Below are positions 44,697-53,132 of a stretch of 64,000 nucleotides of DNA, piece by piece. The position numbers and the translations under genes were made by a program. Under the pieces are notes generated by a model. It did no database searches, was not told where the DNA came from, and saw only the letters and a list, made by a program, of their open reading frames with translations. Each line of letters begins with the position of its first letter. Positions within the stretch are counted from its first letter, which is position 1. Source of the DNA: DASQPA01 sp963757335 (GTDB taxonomy: Bacteria > Acidobacteriota > Thermoanaerobaculia > Multivoradales > UBA5704); the NCBI GenBank assembly GCA_963757335.1, contig CAVWRJ010000008.1:248001-312000 (forward strand), in the 5' to 3' direction.

Positions 44697-46034
44697 TCAG
44701 ACTTCGCGATAGGTGTTGAGCCGATTGTAGAGCGTCTTCAAGCTGACGCCGAGGACATCCGCAGTCTTCCGCTTGTTCCCCGCATGCAGGTCCAGGGTCG
44801 CCATGATGAGCCGCCGTTCCACCTCGGCGATCGAGGTACCCACCTGGAAGTGCAGGCTCCGCAGTGTCCCCGAGTCGCCGCCGACCTCCCGCGGCAGGCA
44901 GCGCGGGCAGATCTCCTGCTCCGCCATGATGAAGGCGCGGTGGACGACGTTTTTGAGCTCGCGCACGTTGCCCGGCCAGGGATGACTCTGCAGGCGCTCC
45001 ACCGCCTCCTCGGTAAAGTGCTTGGCGGTGCTGTGACGCTCGTTCAACTGATCCAGGAAGAAGGTGGCAAGGAGCTGGATGTCCTCGCCCCGGTCGCGCA
45101 GGGGAGGCATGTGGATGGGGAAGACCGAGAGACGGTAGAGGAGGTCCTCGCGCAGCTTGCCGTCGTGCACGGCCTTGTGCGGGTCGCGGTTGGTGGCGGC
45201 CAGGACGCGCACGTCCACATCGACCGACTGGTCGCCGCCGATGCGAGCCACCGTGCCGGTCTCCAGCACGCGGAGGAGCTTGACCTGGAGCTCGATCGGC
45301 ATCTCGGTGATCTCGTCCAGGAAGAGCGTCCCTCCGTGAGCGCGCTCGAAGTAGCCCTTGTGGCGGCGGGCGGCGCCGGTGAAGCTGCCGCGCTCGTGGC
45401 CGAAGAGCTCGCTCTCGATGAGGGTGGGGGAGATGGCGCCGCAGTTGAGCGGCAGGAAGGCGCCTTTGCTACGGCGGGAGAGGTGGTGCAGGGTCTGGGC
45501 TGCCAGATCCTTGCCGGTGCCGCTCTCGCCGATGAGGAACACGGTGGCGTCGGTGGGCGCCACCCGGTTGAGCATCTCGTAGAGCCCCTGCATGGGCTCG
45601 GAGGCGCCGAGGAGAAGCCCCAAGCGGCCGACCTCCTGCTTCTCTTCGGCTGCCGGCACGGCCATCGCCAGGCTGGGCTGGATGCTCGCCACGTTCGCCA
45701 GGATGTTTTTGAGCCGGCCGATGTCGAGCGGCTTGGTGAGATAGTCGCTCGCCCCCAGGCGCAGCGCCTGGACAGCGCTCTCGACGTCGGCGTGGCCGGT
45801 CATCAGCACCACTTCGGTCGAGGTCCCGAGCTCCAGGTCCTTGAGCAGATCGATGCCGCTGCCGTCCGGCAGATAGAGGTCGACCAGGGCGACGTCCGGG
45901 GTCTTGTGGCTGACCTGGGTACGGGCGTCGCGCAGGGTGGTGGCGGTATTGGTGGTGAAGCCCTGACCTTCGATGAGCTCGGCGAGCGCGGAAAGGAAAT
46001 TGGGATCGTCATCGACCGCGAGTGCGTGTGGCAT
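44697..46034 (-). CDS. NtrC-family sigma-54-dependent response regulator
   Basis: 445-residue regulator. Receiver domain (about 1-115) with acidic pocket AVDDDPN, phospho-Asp in VALVDLYLPDGSG (about 52) and Lys in YLTKPLD. AAA+ domain (about 140-370): Walker A GESGTGKD, sigma-54 contact loop GSFTGA (variant of GAFTGA), Walker B GTLFLDEI, and arginine finger region. C-terminal Fis-type HTH (KTADVLGVSLKTLYNRLN). Encoded 6 bp after its cognate kinase. It is the best candidate activator of the sigma-54 promoters in this region. Confidence 0.95.
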   Translation of the reverse strand: MPHALAVDDDPNFLSALAELIEGQGFTTNTATTLRDARTQVSHKTPDVALVDLYLPDGSGIDLLKDLELGTSTEVVLMTGHADVESAVQALRLGASDYLTKPLDIGRLKNILANVASIQPSLAMAVPAAEEKQEVGRLGLLLGASEPMQGLYEMLNRVAPTDATVFLIGESGTGKDLAAQTLHHLSRRSKGAFLPLNCGAISPTLIESELFGHERGSFTGAARRHKGYFERAHGGTLFLDEITEMPIELQVKLLRVLETGTVARIGGDQSVDVDVRVLAATNRDPHKAVHDGKLREDLLYRLSVFPIHMPPLRDRGEDIQLLATFFLDQLNERHSTAKHFTEEAVERLQSHPWPGNVRELKNVVHRAFIMAEQEICPRCLPREVGGDSGTLRSLHFQVGTSIAEVERRLIMATLDLHAGNKRKTADVLGVSLKTLYNRLNTYREV

Positions 46035-46040
46035 GTCTCC

Positions 46041-47141
46041 TCACTCCTTCCCTGAGGCGGGCAATTCTATCTCAAAGCTCCGCCGGCCTCCGGTTTCGCC
46101 ACCACTCTCGGTCACCTCGACCCGTCCCCCCTGCTCGGTGAGGATGGAGCGGGCCTGGTAGAGCCGGACGCTACCGGCGGGCGCCGCTCCGGGGGCGAGC
46201 GAAAAGTCGAGTGCCGGGGCCTCGCTGGCCAGAGGACCGCTGAGGAGGATGCGGGCAGAACCCTGCCCGGACTCCAGCTGAAGGGCGAGGGTACCCGCCC
46301 GGGTCATGCCGGCCAAGGCGGCGAGGCCGATCTCGAGCAGCGCCTGGCGCAGCTGGTAGCGGTTGACCGCGATCAGGACCGGCTGCTCGGGGAGGTCGGG
46401 GACGACCTGCACCTGGAGCTTCCTAGCCTGCGGGACGAGGAGGGCCGCGAGCTCTTTGACCGCCTCGCGGAGGTCGAAGGCGTCGGGGCGGTCGCCGCGC
46501 GCGGAGGTATGGGCGAGGAAGTGCTCGAGCCCGCCGTGGAGCCGCGCGAGCTCGTCCTTGAGCACGCCTACGTAGCGCAGCTGGCGCTCGCGGGCGGCCG
46601 GCTCCATGGTCCGCGCCGCGGCGATGGTCTCCTTGAGAATCTCGATGTTGAAGACCATGGCGTTGATCGGCGCCCGCAGGTCGTGGGCCACGGCCGGGGA
46701 AACCTGAGAGAGGGCGCGCATGAAGGTGGCGAGGCGGAGGTCGGCCGCCGCCTCGGCGAAGGGTTCGGGGTCGCGGACGAGGAGCACCGCGCCGCCGGTC
46801 CCCCCGGCCAGCCGGTGGATCTCGAAGAGCAGAGGGCGGCCGCCGCGGCCGGCGGGCACCAGGAGGGGCTCCGGCTCCTGGGTTTCGGGGGAGACGGGTT
46901 CGGCCGCCTTCACCAGCGGCGCGACCTCCTCCCAACAGCGCGCGAGCTCGTTGCCGTCGTCGCAGCCGAGAAGAGCCAGGGCCCGCTCGTCGGCCCCTCC
47001 GATGCCGCCGTCCGGTTTCTGCAGCAGGACTCCGGCCGAAAGGGTGCGCGCCAGCTCGGCCAGGCCCTCGGGTGGCCGCGTTTCAAGCAGTCTTTCTGTC
47101 GTTCCGACCATCTCTCGATCTCCGGTGGTCATGCCTGGCAA
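46041..47141 (-). CDS. Histidine kinase with degenerate ATPase domain
   Basis: 366-residue soluble kinase. A PAS-like N-terminus (about 30-125) is followed by a HisKA dimerisation domain with the phospho-acceptor motif PAVAHDLRAPINAMVF (about 152-167). The C-terminal HATPase region keeps an NRYQLRQALLEIGLAAL segment like the N-box but with no clear D-x-G-x-G G1 box or G2 loop, so ATP binding may be lost or divergent. No membrane segment. Upstream is a sigma-54 promoter, so the kinase/regulator pair may be autoregulated. Confidence 0.8.
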   Translation of the reverse strand: MPGMTTGDREMVGTTERLLETRPPEGLAELARTLSAGVLLQKPDGGIGGADERALALLGCDDGNELARCWEEVAPLVKAAEPVSPETQEPEPLLVPAGRGGRPLLFEIHRLAGGTGGAVLLVRDPEPFAEAAADLRLATFMRALSQVSPAVAHDLRAPINAMVFNIEILKETIAAARTMEPAARERQLRYVGVLKDELARLHGGLEHFLAHTSARGDRPDAFDLREAVKELAALLVPQARKLQVQVVPDLPEQPVLIAVNRYQLRQALLEIGLAALAGMTRAGTLALQLESGQGSARILLSGPLASEAPALDFSLAPGAAPAGSVRLYQARSILTEQGGRVEVTESGGETGGRRSFEIELPASGKE

Positions 47142-47251
47142 GCGAATAAAAAGGTTTCCGTTGCGATAGGGGCGACAGAGTGTCTGCGAGACTTCATAAA
47201 CCCCTCAAATGACGACGTCATCTCACTACTGGTACAGGCAAACCCAAGATT

Positions 47252-47267
47252 TGCAGGACCTGTGCCA
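47252..47267 (-). promoter_or_regulatory. Sigma-54 promoter of the kinase-regulator operon
   Basis: TGGCACAGGTCCTGCA on the minus strand: perfect TGGCAC, GG and GC 10 nt apart, -12 CTGCA. Predicted start near 47241, about 100 nt before the kinase start. Confidence 0.68.
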
Positions 47268-47424
47268 CGCACTGCTCGAAGGCTGATTCTCGCTCGGCAC
47301 GGCCGATGCAAGGGCGGAGGATTAGCCGCGGAGGGTGAGACGCGCGAGAGTCCGCGGGCGGTGGGTGCCCTTTTTCTGGATCCCACTGGGGAAACGTCTG
47401 TATTTTTTACAAGGACCCTACTGC

Positions 47425-48522
47425 ATGGCAACCCTGGCAGTCGAGAAGCTCGAACCCGAGGTGATTCCCACGATGCCCGACCCAGTGGCCAGCGCCAAAG
47501 CCGCCGGCCTCCGCTATGTCACCGACACCTCGCCCGGCATCCGGCGGCGGCGGAGCGGCAAAGGGTGGGCCTACTTCGACCCCGCGGGCAAGGTCATTCA
47601 GGACCCCGAGGAGCGGATCCGCATCAACTCCCTCGCCATCCCACCGGCCTGGACCGACGTCTGGATCTGCCCGCGGGCGAACGGTCACCTGCAGGCGACC
47701 GGGCGCGACGCCCGCGGCCGCAAGCAGTACCGCTACCATCCCGACTGGCGGGAGGTTCGCGACGAGACCAAATTCACCAAGATGATCGCCTTCGCCGAGG
47801 CCCTGCCGGGGATCCGGGAGCGGGTGGAGGAGAACTTGAAGCTCCGGGGGATGCCGCGAGAGAAGGTCCTGGCGGCCGTGATCAAGCTGCTCGAGACGAC
47901 CCTCATCCGGGTTGGCAACGACGAGTATGCGAAGCAGAACGAGTCCTACGGCCTGACCACCCTCCACTCCGATCACGTCGAGGTCTCGGGCTCTACCATC
48001 CAGTTCGAATTCCGTGGCAAGAGCGGCGTCCAGCACAGCGTCGGCGTCCGCGACCGCCGCCTGGCGCGGATCATCGAGCGCTGCCAGGAGCTGCCAGGGG
48101 AGGAGCTCTTCACCTACCTGGATGAGAACGGGGAGACCAGGAACGTCGACTCGGGCGAGGTCAACGACTACCTGCGGGAGATCACCGGCCACGACTTCAC
48201 CGCCAAGGACTTCCGCACCTGGGGGGGGACGGTCCTGGCGTTTTTCGCGCTCAGCCGGATCGGCCCCGCGGACACCGAGACGCAGAGAAAGAAGAACGTC
48301 GTCGAGGCGGTCAAGCAGGTCGCCAGGTCGCTGCGCAACCGCCCGGCCACCTGCCGCAAGTTCTACATCCACCCCGCCGTTCTGGAGACCTACGACGACT
48401 CGACTCTGCACGAGATCGCGGCGCGGGAGATCGAGCTGGGCGAAGCGGACAAGGGCAATGCCTTCCGCGTCCTGGAGCTCAAGACCCTGGGGATGCTCAA
48501 GGAGAAGTACGGAGGGGGGTAA
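47425..48522 (+). CDS. DNA topoisomerase IB (poxvirus-like)
   Basis: 365-residue bacterial/viral type IB topoisomerase, relaxing supercoils by a 3'-phosphotyrosyl intermediate. N-terminal domain: RRRRSGKGWAYFD, INSLAIPPAWTDVWI. Catalytic domain: LIRVGNDEYAKQNESYGL (Arg and Lys), RTWGGTVLAF (Arg) and the Tyr region CRKFYIHPAVLETYDD (nucleophile probably within KFYIHP). ATG 47425; no strong ribosome-binding site. Single-gene unit. Confidence 0.9.
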   Translation: MATLAVEKLEPEVIPTMPDPVASAKAAGLRYVTDTSPGIRRRRSGKGWAYFDPAGKVIQDPEERIRINSLAIPPAWTDVWICPRANGHLQATGRDARGRKQYRYHPDWREVRDETKFTKMIAFAEALPGIRERVEENLKLRGMPREKVLAAVIKLLETTLIRVGNDEYAKQNESYGLTTLHSDHVEVSGSTIQFEFRGKSGVQHSVGVRDRRLARIIERCQELPGEELFTYLDENGETRNVDSGEVNDYLREITGHDFTAKDFRTWGGTVLAFFALSRIGPADTETQRKKNVVEAVKQVARSLRNRPATCRKFYIHPAVLETYDDSTLHEIAAREIELGEADKGNAFRVLELKTLGMLKEKYGGG

Positions 48523-48603
48523 GCTCGTTGAGGGCCGATCCTGCGGGGATCAAGCTGGCGGGAGGAGGGCGGCCACGGGGGCCGCCCTAACCCGGTCCAG
48601 CGA

Positions 48604-49098
48604 CTAGCGGACGAGCGCCTCTTGATTGATGTGGCTCTCGGCGATCTCGGTCAGCTTCTCGTCGGCCTCTTCCTCCTCCTGGAGGGTGCGCTCGAGGAGC
48701 CGCACGGCGTCCTGGTCGCCGATCAGCTCGGCGTAGGTGCGCACCGTGCCGTAGCCGGCGATCTCGTAGTGCTCGACCCGCTGCGCGGCCGCGATCAGGC
48801 CGGCGTCGATGACCTCCGGCTCGCCCTTCATCTTCATCATCGCCTCGCCCTCCTTGAGGAGCCCCTTCATCCCCTCGCAGGTCTCTCCCTTGGGGCTCTC
48901 GTCGAGCTTCTTGAAGATCTGCTCCAGGCGGGTGACGTGCTGGCGGGTCTGGTTCAGGTGCTCGCGGAAAGCGTTCTTGAGCTCCGGCGAGTTGCACGCG
49001 TCCGCCATTTTGGGCAGGGCGTCGACCAACTGGGTCTCGGCGCTGTAAAGGTCCTTCAGCTGTTCCATGTACAGGTCTTTCAGAGATTCGAGCTTCAT
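48604..49098 (-). CDS. DUF892 (YciE/YciF-like) ferritin-like protein
   Basis: 164-residue four-helix ferritin-like protein. LKDLYMEQLKDLYSAETQLV (about 5-24) begins helix 1; the acidic/His residues of helices 3 and 4 are in AAQRVEHYEIAGYGT and LLERTLQEEEEADEKL. YciE/F proteins are stress-induced in enterobacteria. ATG 49098 follows AGGAGG. A weak sigma-54-like site lies about 80 bp upstream. Confidence 0.88.
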   Translation of the reverse strand: MKLESLKDLYMEQLKDLYSAETQLVDALPKMADACNSPELKNAFREHLNQTRQHVTRLEQIFKKLDESPKGETCEGMKGLLKEGEAMMKMKGEPEVIDAGLIAAAQRVEHYEIAGYGTVRTYAELIGDQDAVRLLERTLQEEEEADEKLTEIAESHINQEALVR

Positions 49099-49173
49099 GG
49101 TTGTGCCTCCTCTGGCTGCTGCTCTCGGTGAATCGAAAGAATTTCCGGGCGATGCCCGGCGAAAATAGAGAGG

Positions 49174-49189
49174 TTCAAGATCCGTGCCG
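49174..49189 (-). promoter_or_regulatory. Weak sigma-54-like site before the DUF892 gene
   Basis: CGGCACGGATCTTGAA on the minus strand: good -24 but GA in place of the invariant GC at -12. Weaker than the others. Confidence 0.3.
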
Positions 49190-49195
49190 GATCGA

Positions 49196-50017
49196 TCAAT
49201 CCTCGCTCGCCTGGGTGGCATGGCCGAACTTCAAGAGCGCGACGAAGAAGATGCCACCCAGGGCGTTTCCCAGGGTGACCAGGAGGAGGAAACGGCCGAC
49301 ATCGGCCCCGGTGATCCCCTGGCCGGCGAAAAGTCCGGCGAGGACCTCGGCGGTGCCGGCGATCACGTGGTGGAGGTGAGAGAGGCCGATCGCGGTCGTC
49401 ACCAGCCAGACGAAAAAGATCTGGCTGATGGTGTCGCGGGCGGCCGTCACCAGCCAGGAGAGGAGGCCCATCAGCCAGCCGGCGAGGATGGCGCTCGCCA
49501 GCATCTGCCAGGAGCCGTGCGCCATGACCCCATGAGCGATCTCGCCCAGCGCCGGGCGCGAGAGGACGCCGAGAGCGGGCCCGACGAGAGCGGTCATGGC
49601 GGCGAAGAGGCTCACCCCGATCATGTTCGAAAGGTATACCAGGGCCCACAGACGGAGGAGTTGGGCGACCGAGGCGCGGCCACCCAGGACCGGGAGAACG
49701 GCGAGGGTCGTGTGCTCGGTGAACAGCTCGGAGCGACCGAGGACGACGAAGAGGAAGCCCACGGCGTACATGTTGGCGACCAGAATCTCGACGACCGGAT
49801 GGGGCAGGGAATCGCGGACGAGGGTCAGCATCACCCCCATGAGGAAGAGACTCCAGCCGACGTCGAGACCGGCCGAGAGCCCGGAGATGAAGAGCCCCCA
49901 GGCGGGCCGTTCGAGCTCTTTCTGTCCCGACGAGATCTCCTGGGCGAGGATCGTTCGGTAGGACTTCTGAGAGCCTTCCTTGCTGTCGGCCTTCTCGACG
50001 TCCTTGCCGAGGGTCAT
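49196..50017 (-). CDS. Formate/nitrite transporter family channel
   Basis: 273-residue FNT-type channel with about six hydrophobic segments (from about residue 40 to the end), including LFISGLSAGLDVGWSLFL and the GRSELFTEHTTLA half-helix loop and VTLGNALGGIFF. FNT members move formate, nitrite or hydrosulfide. The N-terminal soluble extension of about 35 residues is charged. ATG overlaps the methyltransferase stop by 4 bp. Its link to a glycan cluster is unexplained. Confidence 0.85.
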   Translation of the reverse strand: MTLGKDVEKADSKEGSQKSYRTILAQEISSGQKELERPAWGLFISGLSAGLDVGWSLFLMGVMLTLVRDSLPHPVVEILVANMYAVGFLFVVLGRSELFTEHTTLAVLPVLGGRASVAQLLRLWALVYLSNMIGVSLFAAMTALVGPALGVLSRPALGEIAHGVMAHGSWQMLASAILAGWLMGLLSWLVTAARDTISQIFFVWLVTTAIGLSHLHHVIAGTAEVLAGLFAGQGITGADVGRFLLLVTLGNALGGIFFVALLKFGHATQASED

Positions 50018-50838
50018 GGCTCTCCGCTGTCCGGCGACGATGTCGTTGACATCGAGGGGGCGTCGCGGCCGGTAGCGGCGACGAGCTCTTCTTCCATCCA
50101 GGCGCGATCCGGGGAGACCTCTTTCGCCGGGCGGCAGAGGTAGATCTCGTGACCGGGGCGGCCGGCGACCGTGAGGCCGGCCGAGCGCAGCAGGGCGAGG
50201 ATGCCGGAGTGATTGGGCGCCCACCAGTTGGTGGGATCGCCGGCCAGCCGGTGCTCGATGAAGGCCATCTTGGGCCAGCCCGGCGCCAGCATCTCCTCGC
50301 GGCCGTCGATCGGGGTGTCGGCGGCGGGCTCGTGAACCTCCTCGCCGGGCATGGTGAGGGTCTGGAAGACCATCAGCCGGGAGAGCCGCCGGACGACCAG
50401 GTCGAGGGCCAGGAGCGGATAGCGCAGATGGTAGAAGACCCCCATGAAGAGGATCAGGTCCCAGCGCTCGTCGCTCCGCGCGAGGTCGTAGACCCCCATC
50501 TGGCGGAACTCGATCCGGTCGGCGAGCGCGAAGCGCTCGGCCGCCCAGCGCGCCTGGCGCAGGTAGTGCGGATCGTGGTCGATGGCGGTGACGCGCGCCC
50601 CGCGGCGCGCCAGCTCTAAGCTGTAGAAGCCGGCGTTGCAGCCAATGTCGAGCACCGTCCAGCCAGCTAGGTCGGCCGGCAGGTGCGGGGCGATCTCGCG
50701 CCATTTGAAGCTCGGGAAGTCGCCCAGGAAGTGGTCGGGAACCGTCTCGGTCCCATCCGGCAAGTGAAGGTTGTGAAACCAGGGGCCGAGCTCGGCGATT
50801 TCCTGCTGGAGGTCGGAAGTGGGGGGGGCGGAGGGCAA
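50014..50838 (-). CDS. Class I SAM-dependent methyltransferase
   Basis: 274-residue methyltransferase with SAM motif VLDIGCNAGFYSLELA (about 63-78), acidic loop TAIDHDPHYLRQAR and the later ILFMGVFYHLRYPLLAL. Preceded by an N-terminal HNLHLPDG-type segment as in CmoB-like and TIGR04290-type enzymes. Located among glycosyltransferases, so a sugar or lipid-linked acceptor is likely (inference). Confidence 0.82.
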   Translation of the reverse strand: MPSAPPTSDLQQEIAELGPWFHNLHLPDGTETVPDHFLGDFPSFKWREIAPHLPADLAGWTVLDIGCNAGFYSLELARRGARVTAIDHDPHYLRQARWAAERFALADRIEFRQMGVYDLARSDERWDLILFMGVFYHLRYPLLALDLVVRRLSRLMVFQTLTMPGEEVHEPAADTPIDGREEMLAPGWPKMAFIEHRLAGDPTNWWAPNHSGILALLRSAGLTVAGRPGHEIYLCRPAKEVSPDRAWMEEELVAATGRDAPSMSTTSSPDSGEP

Positions 50839-50850
50839 CGGTCTCCCCTC

Positions 50851-51939
50851 CTAGGCCGCTTTGCGGTCGAGCAGTCCGTGGGCGTAGCCGAGGAGCTCCT
50901 CGGCGCGATGGCCGGCGGTGTGCTGGGCGAGCACCCGTTTGCGGGCCCGGGCGCCGAGGGCCTGGCGCTCGCCCTCCGGCACCTGGCGGAGGTACAGCAG
51001 CGCCTCGGTGCTGCTCCGCGCGGTGAGGATCTCTTCGCCGAGAGCGAAGAAGGTCTCCAGGCCCACCCAGTAGTCGCTGATGATCGGGGTGCCGCAGGCG
51101 GCGGCCTCGAACAGCCGGACGCTCGGCGAGAAGCCGGCCGCCACCATGTCGGCGCGGGTGACGTTTAAGGTGAAGCGCTGGGCGTTGTAGAAGCTCTTGT
51201 GCTCCTCGGGCGGGAGATGGGTGATCCGATGGACGTTCGCCGGCCAGGCGAGGCCCTCCGGATACTGCGGCCCGGCGACGGCGAAGCGCCCCTCGTTCCA
51301 GCGCCTTGCCGGTTCGAGCAGCAGGCGTTCGAGGACCGGCTGGCGGTCGTCGCTGTAAGTCCCCATGTAGCCCAGATCCCAGCGCGGCTCGACCTCCTCG
51401 GGGTGATAGAGGGCGGGGTCGAAGGAGCAGTAGAGCGGCCGCGCCATGGCGGCGCCGTAGCGCCGTTCGAGGCGCTTCAGGGTCGGCCCGCCGGTGAAGG
51501 AGAAGTAGGCGTCATAGCGCGGGATGAGCTCAGGGGTAAGGTACTCGTACTCGCCGCGCGCCAGCTTCGCCAGGGTCACCGGCGTATCGATGTCGTAGAA
51601 GGCGGTGGCCCCGCGCGCCGTGCGGGTCACCCAGTCGCCAACCGCGACCCCCTCGGGCACGTAGGAGCCGACGATGACGAGGTCGGCCGCGCGGACCCGC
51701 GCCGCATGCTTGTCCTTGAGCTCGGCCAGGCTCCCGTAGAGCCGGGTCCTGCCGTAGGGCGGGCGCGGCAGGTCGCGGTTCTCGGCATACCAGGGGGCGT
51801 CACGCTCCAGGAAGAGCACCCGATGGCCGCGCGCCGTGAGCTCGCGGACGAGGCCGCGATAGGTCGTGGCATGCCCGTTGCCCCAGGACGAGGTGATCGA
51901 CAGGCCCAGGATGACGATGTCGAGCGGCTGGTGACTCAA
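50851..51939 (-). CDS. CgeB-like glycosyltransferase 1
   Basis: 362-residue GT of the CgeB/DUF3880 type. N-terminal motif SSWGNGHATTYRGLVRELTARGHRV (about 17-41, conserved with the next two proteins), central YDAYFSFTGG, donor side LGYMGTYSDDRQP and FSPSVRLFEAAACGTPIISD (about 280-299). Overlaps the next gene by 4 bp. One of three tandem paralogues. Confidence 0.82.
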   Translation of the reverse strand: MSHQPLDIVILGLSITSSWGNGHATTYRGLVRELTARGHRVLFLERDAPWYAENRDLPRPPYGRTRLYGSLAELKDKHAARVRAADLVIVGSYVPEGVAVGDWVTRTARGATAFYDIDTPVTLAKLARGEYEYLTPELIPRYDAYFSFTGGPTLKRLERRYGAAMARPLYCSFDPALYHPEEVEPRWDLGYMGTYSDDRQPVLERLLLEPARRWNEGRFAVAGPQYPEGLAWPANVHRITHLPPEEHKSFYNAQRFTLNVTRADMVAAGFSPSVRLFEAAACGTPIISDYWVGLETFFALGEEILTARSSTEALLYLRQVPEGERQALGARARKRVLAQHTAGHRAEELLGYAHGLLDRKAA

Positions 51940-53120
51940 GGGAGTACCTCCGCGCCGAGGGCGCTCTCTTCGCGCGTTGTCGAACGATCCCGGAGATGCC
52001 GGCGGTGCCGGGAGAGGACCGCTTCGACCTCGGCCGCCCGGTGGGCGTAGGTGTGCTCGGCGAGGATCCGCCGGCGCGCCGCGCTACCGATCTCCCGCGC
52101 CCGCTCCGGCGACAGCTCGCCGAGGAGGGCCGCCACCTCGTCCCCGTCGCCCGCCACCAGGACCTCTTCCCCGGGGGCGAGGAAAAGCTCGATCCCGATC
52201 CACCGATCGGTGATCAGGCAGGCGCCGGCGCCCGCCGCCTCGAATACCCGGGTGGCGGGGGAGAAGCCGTAGCGGGCCATGCTCTCGCGGCTGATGTTGA
52301 GCACCGCGAGCGGGGTGGAGTTGAAGGCGTTGTGATCGCGGGTATAGACATGCCCGAGATAGCCGACGTTCGCCGGCAGTTGCCGGTCGCCCCAGCCGTT
52401 GCCGCCGAGGAGGAAGCGGCGTTCGGGCAGGCGCTCGGCGGCCCGGAAGAAGAACTCCTCGACCCGCGCCTCGCGGTCGGGCAGGCGGTTGCCGAGGAAG
52501 GCGAGATCGCAGGCGAAACGGGGATCGGGAGCGGCGGGAAAGTGGGTCTCCGGATCGAGGGCGTTGTAGATCGGCACGCACTCCCGGGCCCCGAGCCGGG
52601 TATAGGCGTCGACCACCGGGTCGCCACCGCCGTAGGTGAAGATCAGGTCGTAGCGCGGGATGAGCGCCCGGAACGGATCGGCCGGGTCGTTCTCCACCCG
52701 GTCGAGGGTCGCCGGGGCGTCGACGTCCCAGAAGGCAACGAGGGTCTCGGGCCCCTGAAGCTCCAAGACCGCGGCTTCGAGGAGGGCGTCGAACACCCCC
52801 ACCCCGCTCGCCTTGACCACCAGGTCGGCGCCGCGGGTATCGCCGCGGGTATCGGCGATATCGGCGATATTGGCGAGATCGGCGAGCGCCCGGCGGACGC
52901 CGGTTTCGTCCGCCGCGGGATAGACCACCACCCGCGCCCAGTCCGGATCGGGGATGTCCCGGTGCTCCTGGCGGCCGAAGGCGTCCGGCTCGTAGAAGGT
53001 GACCCGGTGCCCGCGTTCGGCCAGGCCGCGCACGATCCCCCGGTAGTAGGTCGCCGCTCCGTTCCAGTAGGCGGAGACCAGGCTCGAAGCGAAGAATGCG
53101 ATGTCCAGGCCGGTTTTCAC
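51936..53120 (-). CDS. CgeB-like glycosyltransferase 2
   Basis: 394-residue paralogue of the preceding enzyme. N-terminal VSAYWNGAATYYRGIVRGLAERGHRV; a small repeat of Ile-Ala-Asp (ANIADIADTRGDTRG) near residue 85; donor region LAFLGNRLPDREARVEE and FSPATRVFEAAGAGACLITD. Located 12 bp after the upstream glycosyltransferase stop, overlapping the downstream one. Confidence 0.82.
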   Translation of the reverse strand: MKTGLDIAFFASSLVSAYWNGAATYYRGIVRGLAERGHRVTFYEPDAFGRQEHRDIPDPDWARVVVYPAADETGVRRALADLANIADIADTRGDTRGADLVVKASGVGVFDALLEAAVLELQGPETLVAFWDVDAPATLDRVENDPADPFRALIPRYDLIFTYGGGDPVVDAYTRLGARECVPIYNALDPETHFPAAPDPRFACDLAFLGNRLPDREARVEEFFFRAAERLPERRFLLGGNGWGDRQLPANVGYLGHVYTRDHNAFNSTPLAVLNISRESMARYGFSPATRVFEAAGAGACLITDRWIGIELFLAPGEEVLVAGDGDEVAALLGELSPERAREIGSAARRRILAEHTYAHRAAEVEAVLSRHRRHLRDRSTTREESALGAEVLP

Positions 53121-53132
53121 GTCAGCTCGTCC

